Origin: WGOA01 sp964429745 | GTDB lineage: Bacteria > Bacteroidota > Bacteroidia > Chitinophagales > BACL12 | DNA: 23,211 nucleotides | Direction: 5' to 3' | Assembly: GCA_964429745.1 (NCBI GenBank) | Contig: CAYSDI010000059.1 | Location: forward strand, 1 to 23,211 | Shown here: positions 23,170 to 23,211 of the stretch, piece after piece | Layout: every line of letters begins with the position of its first letter | Numbering within the stretch: position 1 is the stretch's first letter | Notes under the pieces: generated by a model | What the model was told of the DNA's origin: nothing | Databases searched by the model: none | Seen by the model: only the letters and a program-made list of their open reading frames with translations | Made by a program: the position numbers and the translations under genes

Positions 23170-23211
23170 CTATGCATAACATATAATATTCTATGCATAA
23201 CATATAATATG
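23170..23211. repeat. AT-rich 21-bp tandem repeat at window edge
   Basis: Two copies of a 21-bp unit beginning CTATGCATAACATATAATAT (23170-23190 and 23191-23211) follow each other directly, differing only at the last base. The block is far richer in A and T than its surroundings and starts 8 bp after the stop of the YCF48-type gene. The window ends inside or at the end of the array, so its length is unknown. Confidence 0.85.

Noticed and set aside
1..23211. CRISPR array, tRNA, rRNA, insertion sequence or prophage genes
   Set aside because: No regularly spaced repeats, cloverleaf, rRNA-like sequence, transposase or integrase was seen; the only array-like element is the 21-bp repeat at the end, which has no spacers.

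Overview
The window looks like a Bacteroidota chromosome, probably from the Saprospiria/Cytophagia side of the phylum. The evidence is a C-terminal type IX secretion (Por) sorting domain, a Reg_prop/Y_Y_Y sensor kinase with a LytTR regulator, paired YceI and DUF5777-type envelope proteins, and promoter elements matching TAnnTTTG. I cannot name a genus. Two runs of exactly 100 N interrupt one gene.

Layout. (1) 83-6539, + strand: a fused four-cluster ferredoxin/NrfD-type membrane subunit and a molybdopterin oxidoreductase without a Tat signal (together a cytoplasm-facing molybdoenzyme, possibly a SoeABC-type sulfite dehydrogenase), followed by a SulP anion transporter with a STAS domain. (2) 6540-13741: a stress and oxygen-sensing island. 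It holds four tandem-domain UspA proteins (one fused in frame to a thioredoxin-like domain), a small DUF2892-type membrane protein, and on the - strand a histidine kinase with a FixL-type heme PAS domain plus a response regulator that joins a receiver directly to a CRP/FNR DNA-binding module. (3) 13767-21603, - strand: a YceI protein, a Reg_prop kinase and a LytTR regulator, then an envelope redox cluster (OB-fold protein, two heme-c lipoproteins, a second YceI, a DUF5777-type beta-barrel). (4) 21837-23162, + strand: a type IX-secreted YCF48/BNR-repeat protein interrupted by one in-frame stop, followed by a 21-bp tandem repeat at the window edge.

Main observation. Four 14-bp palindromes with core TGA-N6-TCA lie upstream of the UspA genes and the DUF2892 gene. 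In all four, a TTTG (or TTTA) -7-like element ends exactly 36.5 bp downstream of the palindrome centre. That is the layout expected of a class II CRP/FNR-activated promoter. The receiver-CRP protein encoded among these genes keeps the Glu and Arg that read a TGA half-site, and its partner kinase keeps all the diagnostic FixL heme-pocket residues. I infer a compact oxygen-responsive circuit, FixL-like kinase to receiver-CRP regulator to UspA/DUF2892 genes, similar in logic to the mycobacterial DosRS-Usp and rhizobial FixLJK systems but built from different parts.
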